A DNA stretch of 20,574 nt from JAQGJA01 sp965651535 (GCA_965651535.1 CBFGSX010000014.1:1-20574), one strand, 5' to 3'; shown: positions 1-8,250, numbered from the stretch's first letter. Numbers and translations are program-made. Notes: generated by a model from the letters alone, not told the origin.

Positions 1-1
1 G

Positions 2-139
2 GCCGGGATGAGCGGCTCGAAAATTGTCGTGGCGATCAACAAAGATCCCGATGCGCCGATTTTCCAAGTTGCGGATTACGGCCTTGTGGCGGATCTGTTC
101 ACCGCCGTGCCGGAACTTCAGGCCGAGTTGAAGAAGTAG
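2..139 (+). CDS. etfA: Electron transfer flavoprotein alpha subunit, C-terminal fragment
   Basis: Only the last 45 codons are inside the window, ending at the TAG at 137-139. The fragment contains GMSGSKIVVAINKDPDAPIF followed by a short stretch ending VADLFTAVPEL, which is the highly conserved C-terminal FAD-binding segment of the ETF alpha subunit (family knowledge). EtfA with EtfB forms the soluble heterodimer that carries electrons from acyl-CoA and other flavin dehydrogenases to ETF-ubiquinone oxidoreductase. The gene enters from the left edge, so start and operon partners (usually etfB upstream) cannot be seen. It converges on the Nudix gene across a gap filled by palindromic repeats. 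Confidence 0.93.
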   Translation, partial: AGMSGSKIVVAINKDPDAPIFQVADYGLVADLFTAVPELQAELKK

Positions 140-155
140 TCCAATTCTTGTCTTG

Positions 156-227
156 CCCGCGCAGGCGGGCATCCGGCTTGAAATTCAAAATATCAAAGAA
201 TATAAGCCAGACCCCCGCCTGCGCGGG
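156..227. repeat. Inverted pair of 24-bp GC-rich palindromic repeats in a convergent gap
   Basis: The segment 156-179 and the reverse complement of 204-227 match at 21 of 24 positions. The shared core is CCCGCGCAGGCGGG (156-169, and reversed at 214-227). Each copy is itself a hairpin; the right one has an 8-bp perfect stem ACCCCCGC/GCGGGGGT at 211-230 with loop CTGC. Together the two copies can form one long stem-loop around an AT-rich loop (180-203). The location, between the ends of etfA (+) and the Nudix gene (-), suits a bidirectional terminator or mRNA 3'-end protector. The form resembles REP-like dispersed elements of proteobacterial genomes; the copy number elsewhere is not visible. 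Confidence 0.8.
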
Positions 228-241
228 GGTGACAGGATGGC

Positions 242-658
242 TTATTTCTTGTTTTTTAGAAAAAAATCGCGATCCTGATTTAGGTGCTGGCCAAGATCGT
301 ATTGTTTAAGTTCCCTGATTGGAACCCACTTAAACGCTGTATGTTCGGTGGTCAGTATCACTTCACCGGAATCGTATTTGCAGAGATAAGTAAGATTGAG
401 AAGCGGCTGTCCGTCACGACTCCCCGTTCGATTGTTCAAGGGAACGCCTACAGAAATATTGAGTCCAAGTTCTTCCTGATATTCACGTCGAAGTGCTTGT
501 TCAGGCGTTTCGCCATGTTCGATCCCACCGCCGCAAAATTCCCATCCGATGAATTCATTGCTACCGGGAAGGTAAGAATCATTTCGTTTGACAAGGAGAA
601 CTGCATCCTCTTTTTCATTTAAGAGGATACCCAAAATACGACAGTTGAAATTGGCCAC
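242..658 (-). CDS. Nudix hydrolase
   Basis: The 138-residue product has a complete Nudix box at residues 44-66, reading G-x5-E-x7-REYQEELGL, which fits GX5EX7REUXEEXGU with Tyr at the first hydrophobic position. Glu59, Glu62 and Glu63 are the expected Mg-binding residues. Nudix enzymes cleave nucleoside diphosphates linked to another group; the substrate cannot be told from this sequence. The start is GTG at 656-658, three bases after the slt stop, so translational coupling to slt is likely; I see no good Shine-Dalgarno. Length is normal for a single-domain Nudix protein. The DNA is visibly more AT-rich than most neighbours, which could mean recent acquisition. It is the last gene of the leftward set. 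Confidence 0.88.
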   Translation of the reverse strand: MANFNCRILGILLNEKEDAVLLVKRNDSYLPGSNEFIGWEFCGGGIEHGETPEQALRREYQEELGLNISVGVPLNNRTGSRDGQPLLNLTYLCKYDSGEVILTTEHTAFKWVPIRELKQYDLGQHLNQDRDFFLKNKK

Positions 659-661
659 AGC

Positions 662-2569
662 TTAATTCGACGCCATCTTGAGGTTGTCGCGGACGCGGTA
701 GACGGGCCAGGAACCTTTGGCCAGTTGGCGCAGCGTGCGGTCTTCCTGACCAAGGCGCTGGTTGTAGATCCAGTAATTCGTCATCACGCGGCCGACATAG
801 GCGCGGGTTTCGGAGATCGGGATGCTTTCGATAAACAGAAGCGGATCGTTCTTGTAGTCGATCTTTTTCTGCCAGCGGGCGAGGTTGCCCGGGCCGGCAT
901 TATAGGCCGCAGCCAGATAGAGCATATTGCCGTCGATGCGTTGCATATCCAGCAGATAGCGGACATAGCGCTGACCCAAAGCCACATTGACTTCGGGGTC
1001 GGTAATGTCGCTGGCGTCAAAGGAGGCGTCCGAGACGAATTTCGCGGTGCGCGGCATGAGCTGCATCAGGCCGGTTGCGCCCGAGCGGCGGTTGCGCGCC
1101 TCGATATCGAATTTCGATTCCTGACGGATCAGCGCGTTCACCAAAGCCGGGTCGACGCCTGCGGCTTCATCGCCTTTCCACGGCACGACCGGATAGAGGG
1201 CGATGTCATATAAGCGTCCGTCCGACCGTCCGACCGTGTTACCCAATTGCATGGCAAGGCTCGGCAGATTGAAATGCGCGGCGGTGGCAACCATGGCCTT
1301 GGCCATCTGGCGGTCGCCTTCGGGGTGAACCTGTTTCAGTTCGCGCGCGGCGAGGTCTTTTTTACCGATGTCCAGCAGGGCCAGCGCGCGCTCGCCCGAG
1401 GGGTGGCTCTTGAGGGTGGCGACCAGACCGCTCGTCAGGGTCGGGGACTCCCACGAGAAGCCGGTGTCCTTGCCCAGCTTCGCTTGGGCCAGCAGGCCAT
1501 AGAAAGTGCGCGAGAAGGCGGCAGCCTGACGCAGATGGGTGTCGGCGGCCTTGCGGTTGCCGATGCGTTCATGGGCGCGTGCGGCCCAGAAGGAACCGGC
1601 AGAGAGCATCCACGGGCTGCGCGTATGCGATTTCGGGATCAGCGAGAATTGCTGCGCGGCGGTCTTGTAGTCGTCTTGCTGCCATGCGGACAAGCCGCCA
1701 ATCCACGCCGCGTAAGGAACAGCTTCTTTCGAGCGTCCGGTTGCCTGAAGCGCGACCGACAGGGCGGTGTCGTATTTTTGGTTATAGTAATAACCGGCGG
1801 CGATTTCGCTAAGCAGCGTGTCGTGCTCAATGGCGGTCAATGATTTGGCGGCGGGAGCCTGATCCAGATATTCATAGGCGCGGGTCACGGCATCGCGGGA
1901 CAGGTAGGACTTGACCTTGTGAGTCAAATCGCGCACGGCGGCATTATTGCGCATTTTGGGCTGGTTGGCGGGCTTCTTGATGTTTTTGGTCAGCCAAGCG
2001 ATTTCAAGCGAGCCAAGGAGTCTTTTGGCCATTTGCGGCGCGGGCAGGGTGGCCGGATCGTTGGCGCGGCGCTTCTGGGCCAGTTGATAAACGCGATAGG
2101 CGTTGGGGTGGTCGCCATATTGGACCATCCACTCGCGCAGTTCGGCATAGGAGGCGCGGTATTCCGCCGAGTTGATGTAGCGGTCATACAGGACATGACC
2201 GATCAGAATGTCATTGCCCAGACGCTTCATCAGTGCATTGGCGCGCGCCCAGTCGCCGCTTTCTTGTGCTTCAAAGATGCGCTGATAAGTCGAACGGTCA
2301 TGGTTAGACAAGGCATAGAGCTTGGTGCCCGAGGCCTTGGTGCTGATCATGGTGAACAGATCGACATTGCCGATGACGCCGTCATTTTGCCACGAAAGGG
2401 CGGTTGCCGATCCGGCAGCCGGGGCCGTTGCGGCCAGTTTGCGGTTTTCAACCGTATGAATCCACCAGCCCGATGCGGCGACCAGCAGAATCGATGCCAT
2501 CACAAGGGCAGGGATGCGGCGAATGTGTCCGAGGCTAAGCCAGCGTTCACGTAAAGGAATAGAAATCAT
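662..2569 (-). CDS. slt: Soluble-type lytic murein transglycosylase
   Basis: The 635-residue product cleaves the MurNAc-GlcNAc bond of peptidoglycan to give 1,6-anhydro products (family knowledge). An N-terminal hydrophobic segment at about residues 20-38 is a signal or membrane anchor, so it acts in the periplasm. Residues of roughly 60-440 form the helical, TPR-like superhelix typical of Slt70-type enzymes. The C-terminal SLT domain begins near residue 470: ALIRQESKFD contains catalytic Glu484, followed by GATGLMQLMPRTA and LYLAAAYNAGPGNLARW, all standard motifs. The start is ATG at 2567-2569; no strong ribosome site is visible, so an internal Met cannot be excluded. It lies 45 bases after the UDG-like gene and is followed three bases on by the Nudix gene. 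Confidence 0.93.
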   Translation of the reverse strand: MISIPLRERWLSLGHIRRIPALVMASILLVAASGWWIHTVENRKLAATAPAAGSATALSWQNDGVIGNVDLFTMISTKASGTKLYALSNHDRSTYQRIFEAQESGDWARANALMKRLGNDILIGHVLYDRYINSAEYRASYAELREWMVQYGDHPNAYRVYQLAQKRRANDPATLPAPQMAKRLLGSLEIAWLTKNIKKPANQPKMRNNAAVRDLTHKVKSYLSRDAVTRAYEYLDQAPAAKSLTAIEHDTLLSEIAAGYYYNQKYDTALSVALQATGRSKEAVPYAAWIGGLSAWQQDDYKTAAQQFSLIPKSHTRSPWMLSAGSFWAARAHERIGNRKAADTHLRQAAAFSRTFYGLLAQAKLGKDTGFSWESPTLTSGLVATLKSHPSGERALALLDIGKKDLAARELKQVHPEGDRQMAKAMVATAAHFNLPSLAMQLGNTVGRSDGRLYDIALYPVVPWKGDEAAGVDPALVNALIRQESKFDIEARNRRSGATGLMQLMPRTAKFVSDASFDASDITDPEVNVALGQRYVRYLLDMQRIDGNMLYLAAAYNAGPGNLARWQKKIDYKNDPLLFIESIPISETRAYVGRVMTNYWIYNQRLGQEDRTLRQLAKGSWPVYRVRDNLKMASN

Positions 2570-2614
2570 GCAGGGGGTTCACATTATGTCAGGAACGTGT
2601 CGTGTTATGGTACG

Positions 2615-3439
2615 TTACTGTTTGTGCTCCGTGTTGTTGACACCAGGTGGGCAGTCGGCCAAAAAGCCCTCCGCCCGTAAGGTTGCAGCAAATGCGATCA
2701 AGCTGAACCAAAAGCTTTTCTTCATACTTATATTTTTTACCAAAATTTCACTCTTTTGGGAAGAAAGAATTGGTAAACTTTTTTCAAGCCATTGAATTTC
2801 AACAAATGTATTTTTAGTTAAAATTTTATCTTTTTGACTTGACGGACTGAAAATTGCGCGAGATACCGAGTCACCGAGCAATAAAATTGCGCGGGGTTGA
2901 ACGAATCCCAGCTCGGCTCGGAGCAGGGGAATCAGCCAGGACATTTCAACATCGGACAGATTTCGCTGGCCTGGCGTACGCCATTTCGACAGATAGGTGA
3001 AGTAGCAGGATTCCAGATTAAAACCCGCCGCTGCCAGCGCTTTGCGGATAAGCTGGTTGTAAGGTCCTGTAAAGGCCTGACCGCTGGCATCCTCGGCGGT
3101 GTCGGGAATGTCGGCAATGATGGCCAGATCGGGAGCGGTGGCTTGTCCACTGCTGGAAACAGCTTGGGTCGCGGTTCGGCAAAGCGCGGGTTCTTTCCAT
3201 CCCTTTGTGAAGGCGTTCAATGCATCCAGATCTGCAAAGGATGGCAAGGAAACCGGGGACTCAACCGTCCGAAGGGTTGGTGGGCGGGCGGCGGGCGGCA
3301 TACCCGAATGGGGGATGGGTGTCGAAAAATTCTTCCAAGTTCCTGAATTTAAGCCAACTTCATGGGTTACGCCGTTCAGCACAAGCCAGGCGACCAGGCT
3401 GTGTTGTTGCGGGGAAAGGGCGACGGCGGAGGGCTTCAT
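2615..3439 (-). CDS. Uracil-DNA glycosylase superfamily protein (family 4/5-like), diverged
   Basis: The 274-residue product has the layout of alphaproteobacterial UDG family 4-like proteins: N-terminal LVAWLVLNGV segment, ALCRTATQAV at 85-94, a Rossmann-like LAIIAD strand, GQAFTGP at 120-126, KWRTPGQRN at 152-160 and PRAILLLGD at 182-190. Several expected motifs are changed. GEAPG is ADIPD at 109-113; the C-terminal His-Pro motif before the YLLRN-like stretch is Gln-Lys-Ser (228-230); most of the Fe-S cysteines of canonical family 4 are absent. Normal activity (removing uracil from DNA) is therefore doubtful. The part encoding residues 200-245 is strongly AT-rich and holds a 26-residue-spaced SSQKxxILxKN repeat. 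ATG at 3437-3439 is a family-like start. It diverges from the GGDEF-EAL gene and probably shares a transcript with slt. Confidence 0.8.
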   Translation of the reverse strand: MKPSAVALSPQQHSLVAWLVLNGVTHEVGLNSGTWKNFSTPIPHSGMPPAARPPTLRTVESPVSLPSFADLDALNAFTKGWKEPALCRTATQAVSSSGQATAPDLAIIADIPDTAEDASGQAFTGPYNQLIRKALAAAGFNLESCYFTYLSKWRTPGQRNLSDVEMSWLIPLLRAELGFVQPRAILLLGDSVSRAIFSPSSQKDKILTKNTFVEIQWLEKSLPILSSQKSEILVKNISMKKSFWFSLIAFAATLRAEGFLADCPPGVNNTEHKQ

Positions 3440-3529
3440 CTAAGGCTATTCTTAAGAGTTTGCGTGTTTGATGGGACTCTACCAAAAACCCGTCCGAAAG
3501 CCAGCCCCGAAGGCCCTTTTGCCCTGCCC

Positions 3530-5644
3530 ATGACCAAGCTGTTCCCGCAATCCGATAACAAGCCGAAGATCAATTGGTTACGCGGCCGATTGTCGTGGCG
3601 GATTATTTTGTCGGTCTTTGCAACGATCGTGGTGGTGCAGGGGATGATCCTGTATTTCACGACGAAGAATTTTGAAAACCAACAACTGGTTGAGCTTAAA
3701 AATGCGGGGTTGTCTTCGTTGGTGCCGATGCTGCCGGACAACAACAGCGCGCGGATTTTGGAAACGCTGGACCAAAAAGCCGCGATACGCCTGATGCGCA
3801 CGACCGCCATCCGCGGCATCGCATTTTACGAGCCGTTCAAAGTCATCGCCAAGGACGTTTTCGGCGAGACGCCCTCTCTAATGCCCAGCCGCACCAATCC
3901 TGAAGAGAAAATGGCGTGGCTTAGTGGCGATACAAAACGTTACGAAGTGACGCTCGGGCCGATGGATACTAACGGTGCTTATGCGATTGTTCTTCGGCTT
4001 GACTCCGAATATGTGCGCTATCGCGTGCGCGATTATGTGATGCAAATGACGGTGATTTCGCTGCTGTTGTCGGCGTTTATCACGACTGTGCTGATTTTGG
4101 TGCTTGGTAAATGGATGATCGAGCCGATTTTGATGCTGCGGAACAATTTGATGGGGGCAGCGAAAAATCCGACCGATCCGTTGAAATACCTGACACCCTA
4201 CAAGCGCCGTGACGAGTTGGGCAGCGTTATTTCCTCGGCGAACAAGCTGATCAAGCAGAACGCCGAGAATTTGACACGCCTCAACCAGCAAGCGCAGGAC
4301 AAGATTTTCCGCGTGGCGTTCTTCGACGCGCTGACCGAATTGCCAAACCGCCCGCATTTTTTGAACAAGCTGGACGAATTGCTGAACGCTGAAGGGCAGG
4401 GCAATCGCTATGAAAAGCTGGGCGTTCTGGTCGTGGATATCGATCATTTCGGCGACGTCAACGACACGCTGGGCTATGAGGCGGGCGACGAATTGCTGAA
4501 ACAGGTCAGCGCGCGTCTGTCGCAAACTCTGGAACGCGATGCGGTGATGGTGGCGCGCCTGAGCGAGGATGAATTTGCCGCGATTTTAGGTCTGCCGGAT
4601 GTACCGGATGAGGAGATCGACCGCATTTCTACGTCTGTTCTCAACATTTTTTCCGAGGTGTTTGATATTCAAGGAAACGATCTTGTGCTGGAGGCCTCGC
4701 TGGGGATGGCGTTGTGGCCGACCGATGCTGACCGTGCCAGTGAATTGCTCAAAAAAGCTGAAAGCGCACTCGATCAGGCAAAACTCGAGGACAAGGGGCG
4801 TTTCCGCCTTTACAGCCCGACCTTCGAACAGGAAGTCCAGCGTCGTGTGCAGATGGTGCGCGATCTGCGCGTCGCCGTCGAGGAAAAGCAGTTTGCCTTG
4901 GTCTACCAGCCGCAATTCGATGCCAAGACGCGCGAGATCATCGGCGCCGAGGCGTTGCTGCGCTGGGAGCGTTTTGATCATGAAACCGGAAAAAAAGCAT
5001 TTGTACGCCCCGATCATTTCATTCCGGTGGCGGAACAATCCGGCCTGATCGTGCCGATCGGGCGCTGGGTGGTCGAGGAGGCGTGCCGTTTTGCCAAATC
5101 CTGTCAGGAGGCCGGCATCAAGCCGTTTCGCGTCGCGGTCAATCTTTCGGGCATCCAGTTCCATCGCGACGATGTGGTGGCGCTGACCAAGAGCGTTCTT
5201 GAAAAGACCGGGCTTGAACCGCATTTTCTCGAGCTTGAAGTGACGGAAAGTGCTGTCATGAAAGATATTGATGAAACCATCGCGCTGCTGACCAAGCTCA
5301 AGGATTTGGGCGTGGATCTGGCGATTGACGATTTCGGCACGGGTTATTCCTCGCTGAGCTATTTGAAGCGTTTCCCCGTCCACCGCCTGAAGGTCGACCG
5401 TTCCTTTGTGATGAACGTCACCGACAGCGAAGGGGACGCCTCGATCACCAAGACGATTATCCAGCTGGGCCATGCCATCAACCTCAAGGTCATCGCCGAG
5501 GGCGTCGAGACCGAGGCGCAGGTCAATTTCCTGAGTGAAAACGGCTGCGACGAGTTTCAGGGCTATTTCTTCAGCAAGCCTTTGACCCCCGACGAATTCC
5601 GCGGTTTCGCCCGCGGTTACGCCGCGCCCAAAGCCGTCGCCTGA
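3530..5644 (+). CDS. Membrane GGDEF-EAL protein, probable c-di-GMP phosphodiesterase
   Basis: The open frame extends upstream into the divergent gene, but ATG 3530 gives a 704-residue product starting shortly before the first membrane helix (about 20-40, IILSVFATIVVVQGMILYF). A periplasmic sensor region of about 130 residues follows, then a second helix near 170-195, a HAMP-like linker and a GGDEF domain. The GGDEF signature is degenerate: Ser345-Glu-Asp-Glu-Phe, and no RxxD inhibitory site is visible, so cyclase activity is unlikely. The EAL domain looks complete: Glu474-Ala-Leu, NLSGIQF, LELEVTES, Asp600-Asp601-FGTGYSS, IAEGVET and GCDEFQGYFFSKPL. The likely role is c-di-GMP hydrolysis controlled by an extracytoplasmic signal, with the GGDEF domain possibly binding GTP as an allosteric site. 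It is 40 bases upstream of the ABC transporter gene. Confidence 0.9.
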   Translation: MTKLFPQSDNKPKINWLRGRLSWRIILSVFATIVVVQGMILYFTTKNFENQQLVELKNAGLSSLVPMLPDNNSARILETLDQKAAIRLMRTTAIRGIAFYEPFKVIAKDVFGETPSLMPSRTNPEEKMAWLSGDTKRYEVTLGPMDTNGAYAIVLRLDSEYVRYRVRDYVMQMTVISLLLSAFITTVLILVLGKWMIEPILMLRNNLMGAAKNPTDPLKYLTPYKRRDELGSVISSANKLIKQNAENLTRLNQQAQDKIFRVAFFDALTELPNRPHFLNKLDELLNAEGQGNRYEKLGVLVVDIDHFGDVNDTLGYEAGDELLKQVSARLSQTLERDAVMVARLSEDEFAAILGLPDVPDEEIDRISTSVLNIFSEVFDIQGNDLVLEASLGMALWPTDADRASELLKKAESALDQAKLEDKGRFRLYSPTFEQEVQRRVQMVRDLRVAVEEKQFALVYQPQFDAKTREIIGAEALLRWERFDHETGKKAFVRPDHFIPVAEQSGLIVPIGRWVVEEACRFAKSCQEAGIKPFRVAVNLSGIQFHRDDVVALTKSVLEKTGLEPHFLELEVTESAVMKDIDETIALLTKLKDLGVDLAIDDFGTGYSSLSYLKRFPVHRLKVDRSFVMNVTDSEGDASITKTIIQLGHAINLKVIAEGVETEAQVNFLSENGCDEFQGYFFSKPLTPDEFRGFARGYAAPKAVA

Positions 5645-5683
5645 CCTTGCAGAAGGTCGCGCGCCGCGCTAGATTGGCGGCGC
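5643..5683 (+). promoter_or_regulatory. Two consecutive hairpins before the ABC transporter start
   Basis: GACCTT (5643-5648) pairs with AAGGTC (5653-5658) around a four-base loop, overlapping the stop codon of the GGDEF-EAL gene. Directly after it GCGCCGC (5661-5667) pairs with GCGGCGC (5677-5683) around a nine-base loop, ending one base before the ATG at 5685. The second stem covers the only plausible ribosome-binding bases (GGCGG, 5676-5680). There is no U-run, so this is not a standard terminator. A role in translational control or RNA processing is inference; GC-rich DNA gives such stems by chance fairly often. Confidence 0.4.
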
Positions 5684-5684
5684 C

Positions 5685-7439
5685 ATGATCGTCCCGTCCA
5701 CCGCCTCTACGCCCGCGCTTCTGCGTCGTATTTTCAAAGAGTATCTTCTTCCGCGCTGGGGCAGGATAGCCATGGCGCTTGTGCTGATGGGCGTGGCCTC
5801 GGCCACGACGGCGGGGCAGGCCTATCTGCTTGAGCCGATCATCAACAAAATTTTTGTCAACAAAAGCGCCGAATATCTGCTGCCGATCAGCTTGGCCGTG
5901 GTGGCGTTGTTTGCCGTGCGCGGGTTGGCCATTCTGGGCAACGTCATCATCATGTCCTATATCGGCTATGATATTGTCAACGCCATTCAAAAACGGATGT
6001 TCGACCGCCTTGTCCGGCAGGACATGGAATTTTTTCAAAAGAACAGCGCCGGAAGCCTGATCTCGCTGATGGTCTCGGATGTCATGCAGATGCGCTCCGT
6101 CACCGCCGAGATGATGACGGGTTTGGGAAAAAACGTCCTGACTCTGATCTTTCTTGTCGGCGTGATGTTTTATCAGGACTGGAAATTGTCGCTGATTGCG
6201 CTTTTGGTTTTGCCGCCCGCGATGGCGGTCATGCTGTTTTTCGGGCGGCGCCTGCGTAAGGTGGCGCGCTCGACGCAGGAGGAACAGGCGCAGCTCAGCT
6301 CGCTGTTCAACCAGTCTTTTTTGGGGATGCGTCAGGTCAAGGCCTATAACGCTGAAGACTACGAGAACGAGCGCATCGACGGCGCGCTATTGCGTATGCT
6401 GCGTCTGGGGCGCAAGACGGCGCGGGTGATGGGGCTTTCGCAGCCTTTCTCCGAAGTGCTGGCGGGAGTGGCGATTGCGCTGATCGTTCTCTATGGCGGC
6501 AGTCAGGTGATCGACGGCACCAGCACGCCGGGCAAGTTCTTTTCCTTTATCGGCGCTTTCGTGATGGCCAACGAGCCGATCAAGCGTTTGGCCAAGCTAG
6601 GCGCGACCATGCAGGTCGGCATGGCGGCGGCGGCGCGTGTCTTTGCCGCGATCGACCTGCCGCTTCAAGTGCGCGATGCGCCCAAAGCCGTGCCGTTGAT
6701 TGTTCGCCAGCCGACAATCACTTTCGAGAAAGTCAGCTTTGCCTATCCGGACGGGCAAAAGGCGCTGGATAATGTCTCGTTCCATGTCGCCGCCGGACAA
6801 AAAGCCGCGCTGGTCGGGCCGTCGGGCAGCGGCAAGACGACTTGCCTGCAATTACTGCTTCGGTTTTTCGATGTAGACAGCGGACGCATCCTGATCGACG
6901 GGCAGAATATCCGTGACGTGACGGTAAAGTCCCTGCGCGATGCGTTGGCTCTGGTAACGCAGGATGCGTTTATCTTCGACGATACGGTGGCCGAGAATAT
7001 CGCCTATAGCCAGGGCCATGACGTGCCGATGGCGCGCATTGAGGAGGCGGCGCGCAAAGCGGCGGCGCATGAATTCATTACGCGCATGGAAAGCGGCTAT
7101 GAAACGCGGCTGGGCGAGTTGGGTTCACGGCTTTCAGGCGGTCAGAAACAACGCATCTCCATTGCGCGTGCTATTCTTAAAGACGCGCCCATCCTGCTTC
7201 TGGACGAGGCGACCTCGGCACTGGACACCGAATCCGAAAAACTGGTGACGGACGGGCTGGCCGCTTTGCAAAAGGGACGCACGACGCTGGTTGTCGCACA
7301 CCGTCTAACGACGATCCGCGACGCGGATCAGATCATCGTCATGGATCATGGCCGTGTGGTTTCGAGCGGCGCGCATGACAGTCTGATGACGCAAGGCGGC
7401 TTGTATCCTTTGCTTTACCAATCCATGATGGCGGCGTAG
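5685..7439 (+). CDS. ABC transporter, fused permease and ATPase, MsbA type
   Basis: This is a 584-residue half-transporter working as a homodimer in the inner membrane. The first 310 residues hold six membrane helices of the ABC type I exporter fold, including the MSYIGYDIVNAIQKRMFDRL coupling region near residue 90. The ATPase domain has Walker A GPSGSGKT (378-385), Q-loop in ALVTQDAF, signature LSGGQ (483-487), Walker B ILLLDEA (503-509, Glu508 catalytic) and the H-loop His539 in AHRLTT. Closest family feel is MsbA/lipid-A-flippase or generic multidrug exporters; the substrate is not determined by sequence. I do not give the symbol msbA because several paralogues are common. It follows the GGDEF-EAL gene by 40 bases and is followed one base after its stop by the hydrolase frame, suggesting an operon. 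Confidence 0.92.
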   Translation: MIVPSTASTPALLRRIFKEYLLPRWGRIAMALVLMGVASATTAGQAYLLEPIINKIFVNKSAEYLLPISLAVVALFAVRGLAILGNVIIMSYIGYDIVNAIQKRMFDRLVRQDMEFFQKNSAGSLISLMVSDVMQMRSVTAEMMTGLGKNVLTLIFLVGVMFYQDWKLSLIALLVLPPAMAVMLFFGRRLRKVARSTQEEQAQLSSLFNQSFLGMRQVKAYNAEDYENERIDGALLRMLRLGRKTARVMGLSQPFSEVLAGVAIALIVLYGGSQVIDGTSTPGKFFSFIGAFVMANEPIKRLAKLGATMQVGMAAAARVFAAIDLPLQVRDAPKAVPLIVRQPTITFEKVSFAYPDGQKALDNVSFHVAAGQKAALVGPSGSGKTTCLQLLLRFFDVDSGRILIDGQNIRDVTVKSLRDALALVTQDAFIFDDTVAENIAYSQGHDVPMARIEEAARKAAAHEFITRMESGYETRLGELGSRLSGGQKQRISIARAILKDAPILLLDEATSALDTESEKLVTDGLAALQKGRTTLVVAHRLTTIRDADQIIVMDHGRVVSSGAHDSLMTQGGLYPLLYQSMMAA

Positions 7440-7440
7440 C

Positions 7441-8250
7441 GTGATAACGATGATAACCGTAATTAAAATCATGACCTGGGTGCTGATCGGCTATTTGTCG
7501 ATCTTGTCCTTTATGTATGTGTTCCAGCGCAACTTTACCTTCCAGCCGCATTCCGAGAATCCGTTCGATCTCGATTATCGCCCGTTCCAGCCTTTTACCT
7601 ATCAAACGCCGATGGGGTTGACTTTGCGCGGGCTGCGCCTGTTCGCGCAGCCGGGCAAGCCGACCATCGTTTATTTCCACGGCAATGCCGGGCATCTGGG
7701 TGGGCGGATGTTCAAGGCGGATTCTTTTGCGCCGCATGGCTACGGTTTTGTTCTGGTGGGGTATCGCGGCTATAGCGGCAATCCCGGCCAGCCCAGCGAG
7801 AAGGGATTTTACGAGGACGGCCGCGCCGTGGTTGAGCTTTTGCTCAAGGAAGGTGTGCGGATCGAGGATATTGTCTTTTATGGAGAATCCATCGGCAGCG
7901 GCACGGCGACGCAGATGGCCGTCGAATATCCCAAAGCCCGCGCCTTGGTGCTGGAATCGCCTTTTACCTCTACGGTGGACGTCGCCAAGCGGATTTACTT
8001 TTTCCTGCCTGTCGGGCGGCTGATGAAGGACCGATTCGACAATGCCTCGAAAATCGGTAAAATAGAAATGCCGGTGCTGATTATGCACGGCGACAGGGAT
8101 CCGACGGTACCCTATTATCTAGGCCAAAGGCTTTACGCCCATGTAACCAGCCGGGTAAAAAATTTCGTCACGCTCGAGGGGGCGGGTCATGTCAATATGT
8201 ACGATTACGGTGCGGGGAAAATTACCTATGAATTTCTTTCGTCTCTTTAG
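7441..8250 (+). CDS. Membrane-anchored alpha/beta hydrolase (BEM46-like)
   Basis: The 269-residue product has an N-terminal membrane anchor (about 10-28, IMTWVLIGYLSILSFMYVF) followed by an alpha/beta hydrolase domain. The catalytic set is visible: oxyanion HGNAG, nucleophile Ser150 in GESIGSG, acid Asp218 or Asp220 in HGDRDPTVP, and His250 in GAGHVNMY. This arrangement matches BEM46/ABHD13-type serine hydrolases; substrate unknown, probably an ester or lipid at the membrane. The start is uncertain: GTG 7441 lies one base after the ABC gene stop, while ATG 7450 and ATG 7471 are in frame and equally reasonable; all keep most of the anchor. The 3' end overlaps the start of the DUF192 gene by 23 bases. 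Confidence 0.87.
   Translation: MITMITVIKIMTWVLIGYLSILSFMYVFQRNFTFQPHSENPFDLDYRPFQPFTYQTPMGLTLRGLRLFAQPGKPTIVYFHGNAGHLGGRMFKADSFAPHGYGFVLVGYRGYSGNPGQPSEKGFYEDGRAVVELLLKEGVRIEDIVFYGESIGSGTATQMAVEYPKARALVLESPFTSTVDVAKRIYFFLPVGRLMKDRFDNASKIGKIEMPVLIMHGDRDPTVPYYLGQRLYAHVTSRVKNFVTLEGAGHVNMYDYGAGKITYEFLSSL

Noticed and set aside
3362..3529. Upstream extension of the GGDEF-EAL frame
   Set aside because: It overlaps the divergent UDG-like gene, and the extra 56 residues are not like a membrane sensor N-terminus; ATG 3530 sits just before the first membrane helix.
8189..8227. Earlier ATG for the DUF192 gene
   Set aside because: It would put 13 residues before the lipoprotein signal; ATG 8228 has the better ribosome site and a proper lipobox.
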